A stretch of 14,301 bases of DNA from Nitriliruptoraceae bacterium (GCA_007134165.1 SLLJ01000491.1:1-14301), one strand, 5' to 3'. Positions 1 through 6,920 are shown, counted from the first letter of the stretch. Translations and numbers: made by a program. The notes: a model not told the origin generated them from the letters alone.

Positions 1-239
1 CGGCCTCGGAGCCCGCCCCGGCCTCGGAGCCCGCCCCGGCCTCGGAGCCCGCGCCTGCGCCGGAGCCCCCGCCGCGGCCAGCGAGCCCCGAGTTCCCCGA
101 GGTGCCGGCCGCGCCTGCGACGGAGCCGGAGCCCGCCCCGGCCTCGGCGCCCGCGCCGGTCCCAGAGCCTGCGGTCGAGCCGGAACCCGCGGCCGACGAT
201 CCCGAGCCGGCACCTCCCCGGCACGACGACCAGCGGTGA
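1..239 (+). CDS. C-terminal tail of a Pro/Ala/Glu-rich repeat protein (5' end outside window)
   Basis: The frame whose codons start at position 3 is open from the window edge to a TGA at 237-239 and encodes 78 residues. The composition is almost wholly Pro, Ala, Glu and Ser, built from an ASEPAP hexapeptide at the start that loosens into PEPAPAP-type sequence, and it ends in the charged tail PPRHDDQR. GC sits at codon positions 1 and 3 and there are no stops, as expected for a coding tail in this genome. Such tails are flexible linkers or disordered C-termini of envelope, division or cytoplasmic proteins, so the function of the whole protein cannot be read here. Its stop directly abuts the stop of the convergent ABC transporter, leaving no spacer. 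The start and upstream domains lie outside the window. Confidence 0.72.
   Translation, partial: ASEPAPASEPAPASEPAPAPEPPPRPASPEFPEVPAAPATEPEPAPASAPAPVPEPAVEPEPAADDPEPAPPRHDDQR
3..56 (+). repeat. 18-bp tandem repeat, three units, within the Pro/Ala/Glu tail
   Basis: Three in-frame units of GCCTCGGAGCCCGCCCCG lie at 3-20, 21-38 and 39-56. The first two are identical and the third differs at its last bases. A diverged fourth unit is at 141-158. Each encodes ASEPAP. Near identity at DNA level suggests recent slippage expansion; the array may continue left of the window. Confidence 0.85.
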
Positions 240-2117
240 TCAGGCGCTGGTGACGGGGGCGCTGAGCTGGGTGCGAGCCAGCTCGGCGTACAGCCCGTGG
301 GCCGCGACCAGCTGCCCGTGGGTGCCCCGCTCGACGATCCGACCGGCATCGAGCACCACGATCTCATCGGCGTCGATCACCGTGGAGAGCCGGTGGGCGA
401 TGACCAGGCTGGTGCGGCCGCGCAGGGTCTCGCGCAGGGCCGCCTGCACGAGCCGCTCGGATTCGGTGTCGAGGTGGGCGGTGGCCTCGTCGAGCACCAC
501 GATTGCCGGGTCCTTGAGCAGCACGCGGGCGATGGACAGCCGCTGCTTCTCCCCGCCGGAGAACCGGTACCCGCGCTCACCGACAATGGTGTCGTAGCCG
601 TCGGGAAGCCGCTCTACGACGTGATGGATCCGCGCTGCCTTGGCGGCTTGAACGAGGTCTTCGTCGCTGGCCCCGGGCCTGGCGTAGCGCAGGTTGGCGG
701 CGATCGAGTCGTGGAACAGATGCGCGTCCTGGCTGACCACGCCCACCGCAGCCGCCAGGCTGCTCAGGGTCAGCTCCCGAACGTCGTGCCCGTCGACGGT
801 GACCCGGCCCTCGGTGACGTCGTAGAGCCGGGGCAGCAGCGACGACAGGGTGGACTTGCCCGCCCCCGAGGGCCCCACCAGAGCGGTCATGGTGCCTGGG
901 CGCAGGTCGAGATCGATGCCACGCAGGATCCAGGCGGACTCGTCGCCACCATGCTCGGAGCGGGGGCCCTCGAGCGACTCGAGCGTCGAGCCGGTCGCCG
1001 CGGGGTAGCGGAACGACACCTGCTCGAAACGCACGTGCCCGCGCGGCTCGGTCAGAGCGTGGGCACCGGGGCGCTCGTCGATGGCCCGGGGCAGGTCCAT
1101 GACCTCGAAGACGCGCTCGAAGCTCACCAGGGCCGTCATCAGGTCCACTCGGGCGTTGGACAGCTGGGCCAGCGGCCCGTAGAGCTGGGTGACGTACAGT
1201 CCGAGCGCGACCACGGTGCCGACCTGCACGTCGGGTCGGTCGATCACGATCAGCCCACCGACGAGGTAGACGAGCGCGGTGGCCAGCGCGCCGACCAGGC
1301 CCAGCGAGGCGAACAGCGCCCGGCCGGTGATGGCCTGCTTGACCCCGATGGCGGCGACCCGCTCGGCGCGGTCGTGGAAACCGGCGGTCTCTCGCTCGAC
1401 GCGGCCGAAGAGCTTGACGAGCAGGGCTCCGGCGACGTGAAAGCGTTCGGTCATCACGCTGTTCATCTCGGCGTTGAGCCCCATCGACTCGCGTGACAGG
1501 GCCTGCAGCCGGCGTCCCACGATGCGGGCGGGCACGATGAACAACGGCAGCAGCGCGACCGCCATCAGCGTCACCCGCCACTCGAGCAGGAGCATGGCGG
1601 TGAGCGTCACGGTGACGCCGATGAGGTTGTCCACGATGCCGCCGAGCGTGCCGGTCAGCGCCCGCTGGGCCCCGATGACGTCGTTGTTGAGGCGGGTGAT
1701 CAGCGCACCGGTCTGGGTCCGGGTGAAGAACGCGATCGGCAGGGTGTGCACGTGGCGGTAGAGCATCGTGCGCAGATCGAGGATCAGTCCCTCACCGATC
1801 GAGGCCGACAGCCACCGCTCCACCATCGAGATCGCGGCCACCGCCAGGCCGATACCGACGAGGGCGGCGAACAGCAGGCCGAGCAGGCCGCGGTCCGCGG
1901 TCGGGATCGCGACGTCGATGACCTGCCGGATCGCCAGCGGGGGAGCAGCCGACAGCACGGCGGAGACCACGATCAGCAGCAGGAAGCCCACCAGCCGTCG
2001 GCGGTAGGCCCGGGTCAGACCCCAGGCCCGCCGGGTGACCGTGCGGTCGAAGTGGCGGGCCTTGAACTCGTCGGGGTCGCCCATCGGGCGCAGCGGCATG
2101 CCGCCATGTGCTCGCAC
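240..2117 (-). CDS. ABC transporter, fused transmembrane and ATP-binding domains (exporter type)
   Basis: This is a half-size type IV ABC exporter of about 625 residues, expected to work as a homodimer in the cytoplasmic membrane and pump out an unknown lipid, peptide or drug. Residues ~40-330 form the six-helix transmembrane domain. The ATPase domain (~370-610) shows Walker A GPSGAGKST (415-423), the signature FSGGEKQ (519-525), Walker B ending D543-E544, and the H-loop histidine 575 in IAHRLST. I chose the GTG at 2117 because GAGGAG at 2126-2131 lies 8 nt upstream; ATGs at 2099 and 2084 are in-frame alternatives. The open frame runs further up to 2306, but that part is Arg/Ala-rich, antisense to the neighbour and probably not translated. 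A ~24-residue insert separates the A-loop region (SFRYP) from ILRGIDLDL. It diverges from the SGNH gene across a ~92-bp gap. The substrate cannot be told. Confidence 0.93.
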   Translation of the reverse strand: MRAHGGMPLRPMGDPDEFKARHFDRTVTRRAWGLTRAYRRRLVGFLLLIVVSAVLSAAPPLAIRQVIDVAIPTADRGLLGLLFAALVGIGLAVAAISMVERWLSASIGEGLILDLRTMLYRHVHTLPIAFFTRTQTGALITRLNNDVIGAQRALTGTLGGIVDNLIGVTVTLTAMLLLEWRVTLMAVALLPLFIVPARIVGRRLQALSRESMGLNAEMNSVMTERFHVAGALLVKLFGRVERETAGFHDRAERVAAIGVKQAITGRALFASLGLVGALATALVYLVGGLIVIDRPDVQVGTVVALGLYVTQLYGPLAQLSNARVDLMTALVSFERVFEVMDLPRAIDERPGAHALTEPRGHVRFEQVSFRYPAATGSTLESLEGPRSEHGGDESAWILRGIDLDLRPGTMTALVGPSGAGKSTLSSLLPRLYDVTEGRVTVDGHDVRELTLSSLAAAVGVVSQDAHLFHDSIAANLRYARPGASDEDLVQAAKAARIHHVVERLPDGYDTIVGERGYRFSGGEKQRLSIARVLLKDPAIVVLDEATAHLDTESERLVQAALRETLRGRTSLVIAHRLSTVIDADEIVVLDAGRIVERGTHGQLVAAHGLYAELARTQLSAPVTSA

Positions 2118-2125
2118 CGGTCGTG

Positions 2126-2131
2126 CTCCTC
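2126..2131 (-). promoter_or_regulatory. Shine-Dalgarno site deciding the ABC transporter start
   Basis: The minus-strand sequence GAGGAG sits 8 nt before the GTG at 2117. It favours that start over the ATGs at 2099 and 2084, which have no comparable site at good spacing. Confidence 0.6.
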
Positions 2132-2209
2132 GTCGTGGCCGGGCGCGTCCTACGCTGCCCGGTGCGCTGCTGGTCCGGCCGCGTCCCCGCCCCCGACGGG
2201 AGACTGACC

Positions 2210-2974
2210 GTGCTCGTTCGTGGACGGCCCGACGACCGTATGCCCTTGGCGGGACTCGTGCTCGCGCCGGTGCTGCTCGCCGGGGCGGCGCTGCTGCGGC
2301 GCACACGACGGCAGGTCCGGGGGCTCACCCGGCGCGGTGCTGCCGTGGTGCCGCTCGAGCACGGCCTGCGGCTGCCGGCGACCGCCGCGTGCATCGAGCG
2401 CCGGCACCGTCGGGTCGTGGTCCTCGGGGACTCCGCCGCGGCCGGACACGGCCTCGGCGATGCTGAGCGCGGGCTCGCGCGGCGGCTCGGCCGGGCGCTG
2501 CACGCCGACGACGGCCGCGAGACCGTGGTGAGCAGCGTTGCCGTCGACGGGGCGACCACCTCGGACGTGCTCGCCACCCAGATCCCAGCAGCGCACGGGG
2601 CCGAGGTGGTGGTCGTGGGCGTCGGGGTCAACGACGCCATCCGCCTGCGGCGAGCGCGGCGGGTGCGTCGGGAGCTCACCGACCTGCTCGGGCTGCTGCG
2701 CCGCGTCGCCCCCGAGGCCCACGTCGTGGTGATCTCCTGCCCGGACCTGTCGGCGGCCCCGGGACTGCCCGGGCTGCTGCGCCCGCCGCTGGGCTGGCGG
2801 TGCCGGCGTGTGGCCCGCGCGCAGGCTCAGGTGGCCGACCGTCTCGGCGTGCCGCGGCTCGACCTTCCGCGCAGCGCGCTGCCGGCCGAGGTGTTCGGCC
2901 CCGACGGGTTCCATCCCGGGGCGCTCGGCCACGCCCGGATGGCCGACCAGGTGCTCGCCAGGCTGGCCGGGTGA
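2210..2974 (+). CDS. SGNH/GDSL hydrolase with N-terminal membrane anchor
   Basis: This 254-residue protein belongs to the SGNH hydrolase superfamily, serine esterases, lipases or deacetylases acting on lipids or cell-wall sugars. Block I is VVLGDSAAAG with nucleophile S75. A block II glycine is in DGATTS (~114). Block III is GVGVND with N141. Block V is DGFHP with the D232/H235 pair. The hydrophobic stretch at 11-29, followed by RRTRR, looks like an uncleaved signal anchor; the charge rule would place the basic side inside, so the orientation is uncertain. The start is the GTG at 2210, with GGGAG at 2198-2202 and a 7-nt spacer. The frame is also open from a GTG at 2108, but that would overlap the divergent ABC gene's start, and ATG 2240 is a shorter alternative. 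The stop is 4 bp from the convergent channel gene. The substrate is not predictable. Confidence 0.88.
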   Translation: MLVRGRPDDRMPLAGLVLAPVLLAGAALLRRTRRQVRGLTRRGAAVVPLEHGLRLPATAACIERRHRRVVVLGDSAAAGHGLGDAERGLARRLGRALHADDGRETVVSSVAVDGATTSDVLATQIPAAHGAEVVVVGVGVNDAIRLRRARRVRRELTDLLGLLRRVAPEAHVVVISCPDLSAAPGLPGLLRPPLGWRCRRVARAQAQVADRLGVPRLDLPRSALPAEVFGPDGFHPGALGHARMADQVLARLAG

Positions 2975-2978
2975 ACGG

Positions 2979-4034
2979 TCAGTCGCCGTTGTTCACCGGC
3001 AGGCCGATGAGCCGGTCACCAGCTTGCAACGGGCCGATGGCCGGGTCGTCGTGGCGCATGAGCTGCTCACCGCGCACCACGGCCAGCACCATGCGGTCGG
3101 CGATCTCCGCCAGGCTGCGACCGACCTCCGCCGGTTCGATCGAGCGCTCGGCCAGTGAGAGCCCGACGTCGGTGTGCAGCAGATCCTCGACCAGGGCCCC
3201 CACTCGCGGGTTGCGGCTGCTGATCCCGAGCAATCGGCCCGAGGTCTCCGAGGAGGTGATGGCGGTGTCCGCTCCGCTCTGCTCGAGCAGTGGGGCGTTC
3301 TCCGCCTCGCGGACCGCCGCGACGATCCGTGCGTCGGGAGCCAGCCGACGGGCGGTCAACGTGATCAGCACGGTGGCGTCGTCACGGTCGGCGGCCACGA
3401 TCACGGCCTTGGCGCGGTCGACGTGCACCTCGCTGAGCACCGCGTCCCGGCTCGCGTCCCCGGTGGCCACCGCGTAGCCGTCGCGGGCCGCCTCATTGGC
3501 GGTGGCGGGGTCGGGCTCCACCACCACCACGCGTGCGGGGTCGACCCCGCCCTCGGTCAGCACCCTCGCCGCAGAGCGGCCCTTGACCCCATAGCCGCAG
3601 ATCACGTAGTGGTTCTCCACCTGCCGCCTCCAGCGGTCGTGATGCCAGGTCTCGCGCCAGCGTTCGGTGAGCAGTTCGATCGTCGTGCCCACCACCAGCA
3701 GCAGGAACGTCACCCGGGCGGGCAGGATGATCAGCAGCGCACTGAGCCGAGCACCGGAGGTGATCGGCGTGATGTCTCCGTAGCCGGTGGTGGTCACGCT
3801 CACCGACGCGTAGTACAGCGCGTCGATGAGGCCGATGCTCCCGCCGGTCTGGTCGCTCCACCCGTCGCGGCCCACCAGGACGGTGACAGCCACGACCAGC
3901 AGCGCGAGCACCGCACCGGCCACGCGCAGCAGCAGCAGGCGCAGCGGTGGCCGGTTGCGGCGTGGCGGTCGGACCCCCGACCAGGTGGCAGGGCGGGCGT
4001 TCGTTTCCACTCCGGTCGCCGGCCTGATGGGCAC
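2979..4034 (-). CDS. Potassium channel with TrkA-N (RCK) and TrkA-C regulatory domains
   Basis: This 351-residue protein is a two-helix (Kir/MthK-like) potassium channel fused to a cytoplasmic RCK domain. Helix 1 spans ~32-54. A pore loop carries the selectivity filter TTTGYGD (81-87), and helix 2 spans ~97-118. The RCK/TrkA-N Rossmann fold begins VICGYGVKG, with the GxGxxG glycines at 147, 149 and 152 and an acidic residue (E173) at the end of the second strand, which usually favours NAD(H). A TrkA-C fold occupies the last ~80 residues (GLSLAERSIEP...GDRLIGLP). It would form a tetramer gated by nucleotide or ion binding to an octameric RCK ring. The annotated start is the GTG at 4034. A -10-like TAGGGT lies almost on top of it (4036-4041, minus), so the GTG at 4010 (VETNARP) may be the true start if that promoter is real. 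The N-terminal ~28 residues are basic and look poorly conserved. Confidence 0.93.
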   Translation of the reverse strand: MPIRPATGVETNARPATWSGVRPPRRNRPPLRLLLLRVAGAVLALLVVAVTVLVGRDGWSDQTGGSIGLIDALYYASVSVTTTGYGDITPITSGARLSALLIILPARVTFLLLVVGTTIELLTERWRETWHHDRWRRQVENHYVICGYGVKGRSAARVLTEGGVDPARVVVVEPDPATANEAARDGYAVATGDASRDAVLSEVHVDRAKAVIVAADRDDATVLITLTARRLAPDARIVAAVREAENAPLLEQSGADTAITSSETSGRLLGISSRNPRVGALVEDLLHTDVGLSLAERSIEPAEVGRSLAEIADRMVLAVVRGEQLMRHDDPAIGPLQAGDRLIGLPVNNGD

Positions 4035-4035
4035 G

Positions 4036-4041
4036 ACCCTA
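4036..4041 (-). promoter_or_regulatory. Possible -10 box (TAGGGT) for the potassium channel gene
   Basis: TAGGGT on the minus strand fits the actinobacterial TANNNT pattern. Transcription would begin near 4028, inside the annotated frame, which would favour the downstream GTG at 4010. No clear -35 element is seen. Confidence 0.3.
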
Positions 4042-4064
4042 GTCCGGGTGTCGCACCCCGTCGG

Positions 4065-4070
4065 TAGGCT
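4065..4070 (+). promoter_or_regulatory. Possible -10 box (TAGGCT) for the ThyX-like operon
   Basis: TAGGCT fits TANNNT and would start transcription about 25 nt before the GTG at 4103, leaving room for the GGAG site at 4093-4096. There is no convincing -35 element. It lies back to back with the minus-strand TAGGGT in the 68-bp divergent gap. Confidence 0.35.
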
Positions 4071-4102
4071 ACGGACGATCCACGACCCATCCGGAGCGTC
4101 GA

Positions 4103-5689
4103 GTGAGCGACCCCGCCGCGTTCAGCCCCGACGAGCGGGAGGTGCTCGCACGCCACCTCACCGACCCGGACGGCCCGGTGTTCGCACTCACCGACCTGCC
4201 CGAGGTCGTCAAGGGCGCGCTGTTCGCGCGTTACTCGCGCTACGGCGGCTCGCTCAAGCGCCTGTTCCTCGACGAGTTCGCCGCCGATCTCGACGCCGCG
4301 GACCCGGCTGGGCGGGCCGACCGGCTCTACGCCCGGGTCTTCAGTGACTATGGGGACGACTCGGTCGCGCAGCTCGGCGGCGCCCACGTGGCTCTCGAGG
4401 AGGTCTCGAACCTCGCGACCAAGCGGCTGGAGTGGGGCCGGCTCGCCGCCTACCTCGAGCAGTCCACCCGCTACCTGCCCTACGACGTCAAGCCCGACGG
4501 TCGCTACCGCTACCACCGTGACGCCGAGGTGATGGCCGGGCCGCACGCCACCGCCTACGAACGTGAGCTCGACGCGATCTTCGACACCTACGCCGAGCTG
4601 CTGCCCCGCATGCTCGACTGGGTCCGCGATCGCTGGCCCCGCGAGGCGTCCAGTTCCGAGCCGGCCTACCGCAACGCCACCCGTGCCAAGGCCTTCGACC
4701 TGCTGCGGGGGCTGTTGCCGGCGGCTACCACCTCCAACCTGGGCATGTTCGCCTCGGGCCAGGCCTACGAGTCGCTGCTGCTCCGCCTGCGCGCCGATGA
4801 GCTCGCCGAGTCCCGCGCGCTGGCCGACCGGCTGCTACCCGAGCTGCGCCGGGTGATCCCCGCGTTCCTCACCCGGGTGGACCTGCCCGAGCGGGGTGGG
4901 GTGTGGTCCGACTACCTGCGCACGACCCGGGAGCAGACCCGGGCGCTGGCCCATGAGCTGGTCGGCGACCCGCCGGTGGACCCGGCCGCGCCGGTGACCC
5001 TGACCGACTGGTCGCCGCGGGATCCGGTGGACGCCGAGGTGACGCTGGTGACCGCCGCGCTCTACCCGCACCTGCGGCTGTCCGAGCCGCAGCTCGAGGC
5101 CGAGGTCCGTCGCTGGTCGGCGGACCGTCGCGCCGAGGTGCTGCGCGCCTACGTCGGTGAGCGCGCCAACCGGCGTCACAAGCCCGGCCGTGGCTTCGAG
5201 CGGGTCTGGTACCGCTTCGACGTACTCGGCGACTACGGCGGGTTCCGTGACCTGCAGCGTCACCGGATGCTGACCATCGAGTGGCAGGAGCTCACCGCCG
5301 CTCACGGCTACGACACGCCCCCAGAGCTCGAGGACGCCGGGGTCGCCGACCGCTGGCACGAGGCGCTCGAACGTTCGGCCGGGCTCTACGAGCGGCTGCG
5401 ACCCGACCATCCGGTCGCGGCCCAGTACGCCGTGTGCTTCGCCTACCGCGTGCGCTACAGCCTGCAGCTCAACGCCCGTGCCGCGATGCAACTCATCGAG
5501 CTGCGCTCGACCCCGCAGGGCCATCCGCAGTACCGGCGGGTGGTGCAGGCGATGCACCGTGCGATCAGCGAGGTCGCCGGGCACCGGGCGGTGGCCGCGG
5601 CCATGGTGCACGTGGATCACGGGGCCAGCGATCTCGAGCGCCTGGCCGCCGAACAGGCCGCTGAGCGGCGTCGTGCGGCGCGGGCATGA
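4103..5689 (+). CDS. Tandem (double-length) ThyX-like protein, FAD-dependent thymidylate synthase family
   Basis: The 528 residues contain two ThyX-like halves; a normal ThyX has about 220-270. ThyX makes dTMP from dUMP with FAD, NADPH and methylene-tetrahydrofolate. The N-half has DSVAQLGGAHVALEEVSN (86-103), matching the ThyX segment before the signature, then WGRLAAYLEQSTRY (111-124). There E-x-S-x-R-Y (119-124) is kept, but WGR replaces the signature RHR. ATTSNLGMFASGQAYESLLLRLR (208-230) resembles the family's NAR...LR helix. The C-half has LQRHRMLTIEWQ (384-395), where RHR (386-388) is kept but E-x-S-x-R-Y is lost, and LNARAAMQLIELR (456-468), a good match to the ThyX substrate-binding helix. 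The GTG start has GGAG 6 nt upstream. It overlaps the next gene by ATGA. It occupies the position thyX normally takes beside dapA. Family membership is well supported; whether it still makes dTMP is open. Confidence 0.8.
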   Translation: MSDPAAFSPDEREVLARHLTDPDGPVFALTDLPEVVKGALFARYSRYGGSLKRLFLDEFAADLDAADPAGRADRLYARVFSDYGDDSVAQLGGAHVALEEVSNLATKRLEWGRLAAYLEQSTRYLPYDVKPDGRYRYHRDAEVMAGPHATAYERELDAIFDTYAELLPRMLDWVRDRWPREASSSEPAYRNATRAKAFDLLRGLLPAATTSNLGMFASGQAYESLLLRLRADELAESRALADRLLPELRRVIPAFLTRVDLPERGGVWSDYLRTTREQTRALAHELVGDPPVDPAAPVTLTDWSPRDPVDAEVTLVTAALYPHLRLSEPQLEAEVRRWSADRRAEVLRAYVGERANRRHKPGRGFERVWYRFDVLGDYGGFRDLQRHRMLTIEWQELTAAHGYDTPPELEDAGVADRWHEALERSAGLYERLRPDHPVAAQYAVCFAYRVRYSLQLNARAAMQLIELRSTPQGHPQYRRVVQAMHRAISEVAGHRAVAAAMVHVDHGASDLERLAAEQAAERRRAARA

Positions 5690-6054
5690 ACGACCGGGTG
5701 CGGACCGTGGTGCTGGGGCTGGCCGTGGGGCTGGTGCCTCTGCTGCTGCTCGACCTCGCGCGCATCCTGGGTGATGCGGCCGATCGTGACCCGGTCGCCA
5801 CCAGCCGCTGGTGGGTGGTCGCCTGCTACCTCGGCGCCGGCATCGCCGCCGGGGTCGGGGTCGGGCTCGGCCGCCGCGAGCGCCTGGTGCCATTGGTCGG
5901 ACTGGCCGTGGTGCTGCTGGCCACGCTGCCGGTGCTGCCCGCAGCGAGCTGGGTGCCGACACTGCCGTTCGCGCCGGACCATCCGGGTGGTGAGGCCGTC
6001 GCGCTCGTGCTGATCGGGGCCTACGCCTGGTCAGGGGTGCGCGGACCGGGCTAG
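5686..6054 (+). CDS. Small four-helix membrane protein, unknown function
   Basis: This 122-residue hydrophobic protein is not a family I recognise. Predicted helices lie at ~7-28, 41-62, 66-86 and 101-118. Short arginine-containing loops (RR at 63-64) and one acidic loop (ILGDAADRDP) separate the first helices, and a proline-rich loop (WVPTLPFAPDHPGG) precedes the last. No catalytic or metal-binding motif is evident. Its ATG overlaps the stop of the ThyX-like gene by 4 bp (ATGA), implying translational coupling and a shared transcript. The unit ends at the hairpin at 6076-6104. The stop is TAG at 6052-6054. Coupling to a nucleotide-metabolism gene may be no more than co-transcription. Confidence 0.82.
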   Translation: MNDRVRTVVLGLAVGLVPLLLLDLARILGDAADRDPVATSRWWVVACYLGAGIAAGVGVGLGRRERLVPLVGLAVVLLATLPVLPAASWVPTLPFAPDHPGGEAVALVLIGAYAWSGVRGPG

Positions 6055-6075
6055 CGGCGCCCGAGTCCCTCGAAC

Positions 6076-6104
6076 CTCGTGCCGTTGATCCTCAGCGGCA
6101 CGGG
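6076..6104. terminator. Bidirectional hairpin terminator between convergent genes
   Basis: An 11-bp stem pairs 6078-6088 with 6092-6102 around a 3-nt loop (TCC), with one G·U pair. It extends to 13 bp by pairing 6076-6077 with 6103-6104, including one more G·U. It lies 22 bp after the TAG of the four-helix protein and 41 bp beyond the stop of the opposing CYTH gene, so it can serve both strands. No T-tract follows, as is common for high-GC actinobacterial terminators. Confidence 0.7.
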
Positions 6105-6144
6105 CCATACCCGGTGGCTCCGCAACGACCCCGTCACGGGATGC

Positions 6145-6624
6145 TCAGGTCGGGCGGTCGGGACGGCCGTGGCGCGCGAGCGCCGAGTTGGACCAGGCCG
6201 GATCGCCGGTCACTTCGCGACCGAACCAGGCCGGAGGCTCGAAGCCGGCAGCCTGCTGCTCGTCGTCGAACTCCACCTCAACGGTGTGCAGTCCCTCGAG
6301 GTGTCCCGCGTAGCGGTCCACCTCGGCGACGCGACCATCGAGTCCGAGCGGTACGCGGTAGCGCACCTTGTCGATGCGCTGATCCGCGGTGAAGGGCCAC
6401 AGCGCCTGCGCGTCGCCGGCGTCGAGCGGCAGCTCCACCTCGGTGCGCGCGAGTCCGCCACCGCCCTTGATCGTGAGCGTCGCGTCGGTGGCCACGATGC
6501 GGATGCGCACGCTCAGGCCATCGCCGGAGCACAGATAGCCCTGCGCCATCCGGGTGCCGACGTCGAGCAGGTCGGGCGCCGGCTCGGCCGTGAGCACGAA
6601 ACGGCGTTCGATCTCCTGGCTCAT
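6145..6624 (-). CDS. CYTH-domain protein (triphosphate tunnel enzyme family)
   Basis: This 159-residue protein is essentially one CYTH domain, the eight-stranded tunnel fold that binds triphosphates with divalent metal. Members include inorganic triphosphatases, thiamine triphosphatase and class IV adenylate cyclases. It opens with EIERRFVL (4-11), the family's E-x-E-x-K motif with arginine in the lysine position. LSVRIR, LTIKG, RTEVELPL, KVRYRVPL, AEVDRYAGHLEGLHTVEVEF and WFGREVTGDPAWSNSALARHG follow in the usual order, supplying alternating basic and acidic tunnel residues. The ATG at 6624 overlaps the stop of the upstream Dabb gene by 4 bp (ATGA), so the two are probably translationally coupled. 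Length and content fit the short bacterial CYTH proteins, for which inorganic triphosphatase activity is most likely; the substrate is an inference. Confidence 0.88.
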   Translation of the reverse strand: MSQEIERRFVLTAEPAPDLLDVGTRMAQGYLCSGDGLSVRIRIVATDATLTIKGGGGLARTEVELPLDAGDAQALWPFTADQRIDKVRYRVPLGLDGRVAEVDRYAGHLEGLHTVEVEFDDEQQAAGFEPPAWFGREVTGDPAWSNSALARHGRPDRPT

Positions 6625-6920
6625 GGCAGCTGCTCCGGGTCGTCGTCGGTGTGCAGGTCCAGCCGGACCACCGGGATGCCCAGCGCGCGGATCCGCTCGA
6701 CCACGGGAATGTGATCGGGGTGCACCCGGTAGGTGTCGAGAGCCTCCGGATCGGCGAAGGCGGTCATCAGGCCGGTGATCGAGGGATCCTCGACGTCCCG
6801 TCCGACCCGCAGCCAGGCGACCTCGTCGATCGTCGCCAGGGCGGCCAGGTCGGCTTCAAGCTCGCGGCGCACCGTCTCGTCGACCGTGCCGAAGTCGAAA
6901 CGCACCAGGTGCCAGATCAC
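6621..6920 (-). CDS. Dabb (stress-responsive A/B barrel) domain protein
   Basis: This is a 99-residue single-domain protein of the dimeric alpha/beta-barrel superfamily. It starts IWHLVRFDFG, has the central LAALATIDEVAWLRVGRDVED, and carries the typical AFADPEALDTYRVHPDHIPVVERIR. The HPDH motif near residue 67 is characteristic of Dabb proteins. The family includes stress-induced proteins and small cyclases or monooxygenases, so no reaction can be assigned. I chose the GTG at 6920, preceded by AGGGGA on the minus strand, because the family fold begins exactly there. The frame remains open ~240 nt upstream, but that part is Gln/Pro/Arg-rich and antisense to dapA. It is followed by the CYTH gene with an ATGA overlap and diverges from dapA over a 102-bp gap. 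Confidence 0.85.
   Translation of the reverse strand: MIWHLVRFDFGTVDETVRRELEADLAALATIDEVAWLRVGRDVEDPSITGLMTAFADPEALDTYRVHPDHIPVVERIRALGIPVVRLDLHTDDDPEQLP

Noticed and set aside
297..1496. Long + strand open frame (399 codons) opposite the ABC transporter
   Set aside because: It is the antisense of a clear ABC exporter. Its product is Gly/Gln/Asp/His-rich with no domain, an artefact of high-GC wobble positions.
2118..2306. 63-residue N-terminal extension of the ABC transporter
   Set aside because: Arg/Ala/Pro-rich, antisense to the SGNH gene, without family homology. A good Shine-Dalgarno site supports the GTG at 2117.
4835..5962. 375-codon minus-strand frame under the ThyX-like and membrane genes
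   Set aside because: Low-complexity product with no recognisable motif, opposite strongly supported genes.
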